DNA from: Nemania diffusa
Lineage: Eukaryota > Ascomycota > Sordariomycetes > Xylariales > Xylariaceae
NCBI GenBank assembly: GCA_038501195.1
Contig: JBBPUQ010000008.1
Location: forward strand, 476,001-540,000
Direction of reading: 5' to 3'
DNA length: 64,000 nucleotides
This document shows, in pieces, positions 60,250 through 64,000 of the stretch. The translations under genes and the position numbers were made by a program. The notes under the pieces were generated by a model that ran no database searches, was not told the DNA's origin, and worked only from the letters and a program-made list of their open reading frames with translations. The first letter of the stretch is position 1; each line of letters starts with the position of its first letter.

Positions 60250-61686
60250 CTAGACTTTCGCCTGAGTGATGGCGTTAGATAGATCCCTAATTTCAATCTT
60301 CGGAGAAAACAACCCCCGGACTTCGAGATGCCGAGACCAATCGTACGGACGGCGGGGACCGATAATATCATGGAATTGTATAACGGGAAAAACAGCATCA
60401 TCAGCTGGGAAATACGGCCACTCTTCCTGCGACTTGAATAGACGGGCGTCGTCAAAGAATGCCCATGCTCGAGACCTATATAACATGAAAAGTTTCTTGT
60501 GGTAAATGTCTTTGAAAATGCCCTCTAGATACCGAACCCTCCCTATCGTGAAACGGGGATAAAGCATCTGATAGAGGCCTGAGCCGTCGTGGTAGCTTTT
60601 GTCTTCAACAAAAATATCATCCTCGCTAATAATAGGAGAGACTGAGTGTTGACAAAAGTTTGGTCGATCAAAGCCACACCCTGGTCCCCGTCTCGCAAGA
60701 TCTTTTAACCATTGTCCGACGATGGCCCTCTCACGCTGTCCAGCTGTGGTTTCTGCAACAAGGGTCGCGGCTAGATCAAAACCAAAACAGGCCAACCATC
60801 GGCAGAGTTCGTCAGCGTCCAATGACATCTTCCTGTATAACATCCCACTGGGGCCGTCTTGCTTTTCAGATATCCGCCCACATTGGCAAGGACATTTGAC
60901 AGCGGGCGCCCAATAAGCGTGAATAGCTGTAGGACTTTCTGACAGATCAGAGTCGCCGCACTGGGCGAGCACAGCTTTATACAGGGAGTCGAAGTATGCC
61001 TCCACGCATGATATAGCTTCTATATCCGACTGTCCGAGACCCTCCCTAGGCAAGCGGCGTCGCAATTCCCAACGTTTATAACAATCGTAATAACAGAATT
61101 TACATATTAGCTCGTACTTTAAAAATGCTCTCAAAAGTCGACGTCGCTCTATGTTGTTGCACTGGGCTATATCAAATCTGGTACATATTGTACGGTTTTT
61201 AAACGTTAAGTGACCTTTTGGTCCTGGATGTGGGAGACATAAGTACTCCCTAGAGGGGCAAGCAGCAGTTGCTTTCGTAAGATAATCTTCGATAAAGACG
61301 AGCATTTGCTGGTACAGCTTATTAATATCTTTAACAAGCTTTTGATTGTTTTCGTTTATCGGAGTTTTTTGTTTCAGAGGGTTAGAAAACTTCCGCTTAG
61401 ACCATGATTGCCAATGATTAGAATTAACAACCAATTGAGATGGAGATGGGTAAGAGTTGTTATTTCGAGGAGGAAACAGGATGATTGCCATGGCATCCTG
61501 TACCATGTCGTCATCGAGGTCAGCCTCAGTAACAAGTAATTTTCGGTCGATATATTCTTTATATGCTATGTACTGACTTAGCATGGTAGGCGAGGCTTGG
61601 ATAAGCTGTTTGATTGAGCGCTTAAAACGGATGGAAATAAGAATCTCCAAGCGAATTTCGGCCGGTAAATTGTTGAACGGATCCAT
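60250..61686 (-). CDS. F-box domain protein
   Basis: A single exon of 478 residues from ATG at 61686 on the minus strand. The N-terminus, DPFNNLPAEIRLEILISIRFKRSIKQLIQASP, is a canonical fungal F-box (residues 2-45), which would bind Skp1 in an SCF ubiquitin ligase. The remainder is the large uncharacterised C-terminal region common in fungal F-box families, with a Cys-rich patch (KFCYYDCYKR and later VKCPCQCGRI) that might bind metal or substrate. No signal peptide or membrane segment. Fungal F-box genes of this kind are highly variable between strains. The target is unknown. Confidence 0.83.
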   Translation of the reverse strand: MDPFNNLPAEIRLEILISIRFKRSIKQLIQASPTMLSQYIAYKEYIDRKLLVTEADLDDDMVQDAMAIILFPPRNNNSYPSPSQLVVNSNHWQSWSKRKFSNPLKQKTPINENNQKLVKDINKLYQQMLVFIEDYLTKATAACPSREYLCLPHPGPKGHLTFKNRTICTRFDIAQCNNIERRRLLRAFLKYELICKFCYYDCYKRWELRRRLPREGLGQSDIEAISCVEAYFDSLYKAVLAQCGDSDLSESPTAIHAYWAPAVKCPCQCGRISEKQDGPSGMLYRKMSLDADELCRWLACFGFDLAATLVAETTAGQRERAIVGQWLKDLARRGPGCGFDRPNFCQHSVSPIISEDDIFVEDKSYHDGSGLYQMLYPRFTIGRVRYLEGIFKDIYHKKLFMLYRSRAWAFFDDARLFKSQEEWPYFPADDAVFPVIQFHDIIGPRRPYDWSRHLEVRGLFSPKIEIRDLSNAITQAKV

Positions 61687-62690
61687 TAGGACCTTCCTAA
61701 TAGTTAATGGATTCTGACAGAAGCGATGTTGGGTGGATGCTAGCTAAGGGAGCGGTGGCCAAAGCTGACGTCGGATGGGAGAGAAAAGTCAGTAATAGAA
61801 ATAAGGTAGTGAATAATCTTTCGGTGTCCGATTGAGCAATTCCTTTCGAGTACAGTGATTAAGGGAGGTCGGTGTAGGTATGTTGGGGTGTGGTAAAACT
61901 CTTTATACCTTAGAAATTCGCCGCAAGGTCGCCACTATTGAGGGCTATGAAAGTTTAGCACTTATAAATGAATGAATATTCGAATAAGCGGTACGAAATG
62001 TTCAAAAATCTAATAACATAAGGGTAGGCTATGGGAGATATCCCAGATATATATAAACATTAAGTTTATACCAAAAATGTTGTTTCTTACTACGACTCCC
62101 TATAAGGTTTACTGTAAGGTTCGCTACGTAACCACTAGAGTACTTAGAATTACCAAGTTAACTGTAGGAGAGGTACGAGGCAAACAGTATATATGCCTTG
62201 TTTAAAATATACTTATTAGGGGTGTTACCCCTTAGTCTAGTACTGCACACGACGTGGCTTCCTAACTCGGGCCACTTTCAACACGTTTAACATACATAGA
62301 AAGAAAGACCAAAGCAGATCATAATAGACTGAAAAAAGCTAGGTAGGAAAAAGATGAGTATACAAATTCTTGTAGTTATGCAACAAATATTGGGTTTGTT
62401 GATCACTAGCTTTTGTGGTATTATTTTGGCTTTGATATTTAATATGGATATAATCTTCAATGGTAACCACCTGGCGGCCTCCGGCTCCGACCCAGCGCCC
62501 GTAGCCGAGACGCAGTCCTTTTCGCAGTCTTTGTCGCAGACAGAACCTAGCTCCTCCCAACCCAGCTCCTCCGCTTCTGAGCCTGTGTGACAAGGGCTAG
62601 ATTTATAGGGCTTGGAACAAGGTCTGTATTCAATTAATAAATCACTTTGGTCTTGCAAGGTCTATGATTTTCTGGTTTTTTTGATTTTCG
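61687..62690. other. Intergenic region before the terminal A+T block
   Basis: Contains the F-box gene promoter and otherwise no supportable gene. Open frames at 62287-62658 on both strands overlap and contain CAGCTCCTCC repeats, so they are probably chance. Confidence 0.45.
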
Positions 62691-64000
62691 AATTTAGAAC
62701 TTTGAAAGTTTTATTTATATAGAATTTTTTCGAGATCTCGGGGTTTTTTTTCCATCTGTTGAGCTATTATAGCTTGATTTTATATATAGTTGTAAATTTA
62801 AATAATTTGTTTTATTTAATAACTTTTATATAAATAAATTAAATTTTAAATTATTAAATATATATATATATAATTAATTAATAGTTTTTTATAAATTTAA
62901 AATAGTTTTAATTATATAATATTATTTTTTTTTTTTTTTTTATATTTATTTTTAAATATAATAATTATTTTTTATTTAATTAAAAAACTAATATAATTAT
63001 TATTATTAATATAAATATTTTTAAGTTTTTTTAATTATTAATTATAAAATTTTTTAATAAATTTTTTAATTTTAAAGTTATATAAATATTTATAAAGTTT
63101 TTAAATTTAATATTTTTTAATTAATTAATTTTTTTATTTAATAAAATATTTTATATATTTTTAAATTTTTATAAAATTTATAATTTTATTAATATAATAT
63201 TTATTAATAGTTTTTATAAATTTAATTTTATATAAAACTTAATTAAAATTAAATAATATTTAATTATTAATATAATATAATTTTATAAATAAAATATAAA
63301 ATAAATTATAAATTTTTTATTTTTTAAATAAAATAAATTTAATAATAATAAATAAAATTATTTTTTAAATTTTAAATAATTTTAATATTTTATTATTAAA
63401 TTTTTTAATAAATTATTTAATTTTAATATATTATATATTTAATATTATTAATTAGTTTTTTTTATAAATAAAAGTTTTTTGTTTATATTTATTAATTTAT
63501 TTTTTTATTTTTTTATAATTTATTTTAAAATAAATTTTAATTTTTTTATAAATTTAAATTATTTAATAAATATATAATTAATTATTTAAATTATAAAATA
63601 TATTAAAAAATAAATTATAAATTATAAAATAAAAATTATAATTAATATAAAAAAAAATTATATATATAAATAAAAAAGTTATATTATTATATATAAATTT
63701 TATAATTAATAAAAAGTTTTTTTAATTTAATATTTTATAATTTATAAAAATATAAAAATAAATTTTAAAAAATTAATTTAATTATTTAATTTAATTATTA
63801 ATTTAAAAATAAAATATTATATTTATATAAAATTTAATATTTATTAATTTAAAATTTTCTTTTTATAAATATATTATAAATTTAAAGTTTTTATTAAATA
63901 TTATATTAAAAAAAATATTATAATATTTTTAATAAATCTTTATAAAAAGTTTAAAAAAACTTTTAGTTTTTTTTTTTTTTATTTTTAATAAAAAAATCGA
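62690..64000. repeat. AT-rich RIP-type block, right edge
   Basis: From about 62690 the sequence becomes almost pure A+T again and stays so to the window end. No ORF, LTR pair or terminal repeat can be delimited inside the 1.3 kb visible. It has the same appearance as the left block. Confidence 0.8.

Noticed and set aside
62287..62658. Overlapping open frames on both strands
   Set aside because: Short, repeat-biased (CAGCTCCTCC) and without recognisable motifs.

Overview
The window looks like nuclear DNA of a filamentous ascomycete (Pezizomycotina, probably Sordariomycetes). The grounds are short GT-AG introns of about 50-75 nt with CTAAC-like branch sites, fungus-specific protein families, and transposons decayed by C-to-T and G-to-A changes, the signature of repeat-induced point mutation (RIP). 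Base composition is strongly partitioned: almost pure A+T blocks at about 1-9,900, 40,230-47,490 and 62,690-64,000 alternate with ordinary gene-bearing DNA. All gene models are my own six-frame reading with splice sites chosen by eye; no searches were run.

Left gene island (10.3-21.1 kb). These genes have GC-rich third codon positions: a G-domain GTPase with a C-terminal coiled coil (10331-11691), a multi-pass membrane protein of DUF2985 type (12629-14361), an SMP-30/gluconolactonase-like beta-propeller (16831-17826), and a secreted AA11-type lytic polysaccharide monooxygenase with an X278-like tail (19836-21108, minus).

Middle accessory region (22.4-38.5 kb). Third-position GC is lower and the families are typical of variable fungal DNA: an ankyrin protein (22447-23703), a 70-residue secreted peptide precursor with two Lys-Arg (Kex2-type) sites (24507-24719, minus), a UstYa-like DUF3328 oxidase (26023-27022), a 163-bp TA-flanked MITE, a broken gene (27718-28599, minus), a C2H2-like zinc finger protein (29227-31538), a divergent pair of an APH-type phosphotransferase (32821-34200, minus) and an SRPK-like kinase (34581-36100), and a phenol 2-monooxygenase-type FAD enzyme (36531-38528, minus). 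The peptide, the UstYa-like oxidase and the flavoenzyme together resemble parts of a fungal RiPP (dikaritin-like) pathway. That is the most interesting functional hypothesis here, but it is unproven.

Transposon belt (39.2-49.3 kb). Two related hAT-like non-autonomous elements (39844-40518 and 48447-49301), each with 8-bp target duplications and an internal 12-bp minisatellite, bracket a complete RIP-mutated Ty1/copia retrotransposon (40633-47490) that still has both LTRs, a 5-bp target duplication and a recognisable reverse-transcriptase motif on the minus strand. A small AT-rich MITE with the same terminal CAGCGCT lies at 39248-39460.

Right gene island (49.8-61.7 kb). This holds a small cysteine-containing ORF with no clear start, a NACHT-WD40 NLR-type (HET-E-like) protein of 1,553 residues (51332-56061, minus), a remnant of a TPR-CHAT protease-like protein just upstream of it (56507-57355, minus), a second APH-type phosphotransferase (57829-59299, minus) and an F-box protein (60250-61686, minus). 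The window ends in another A+T block.
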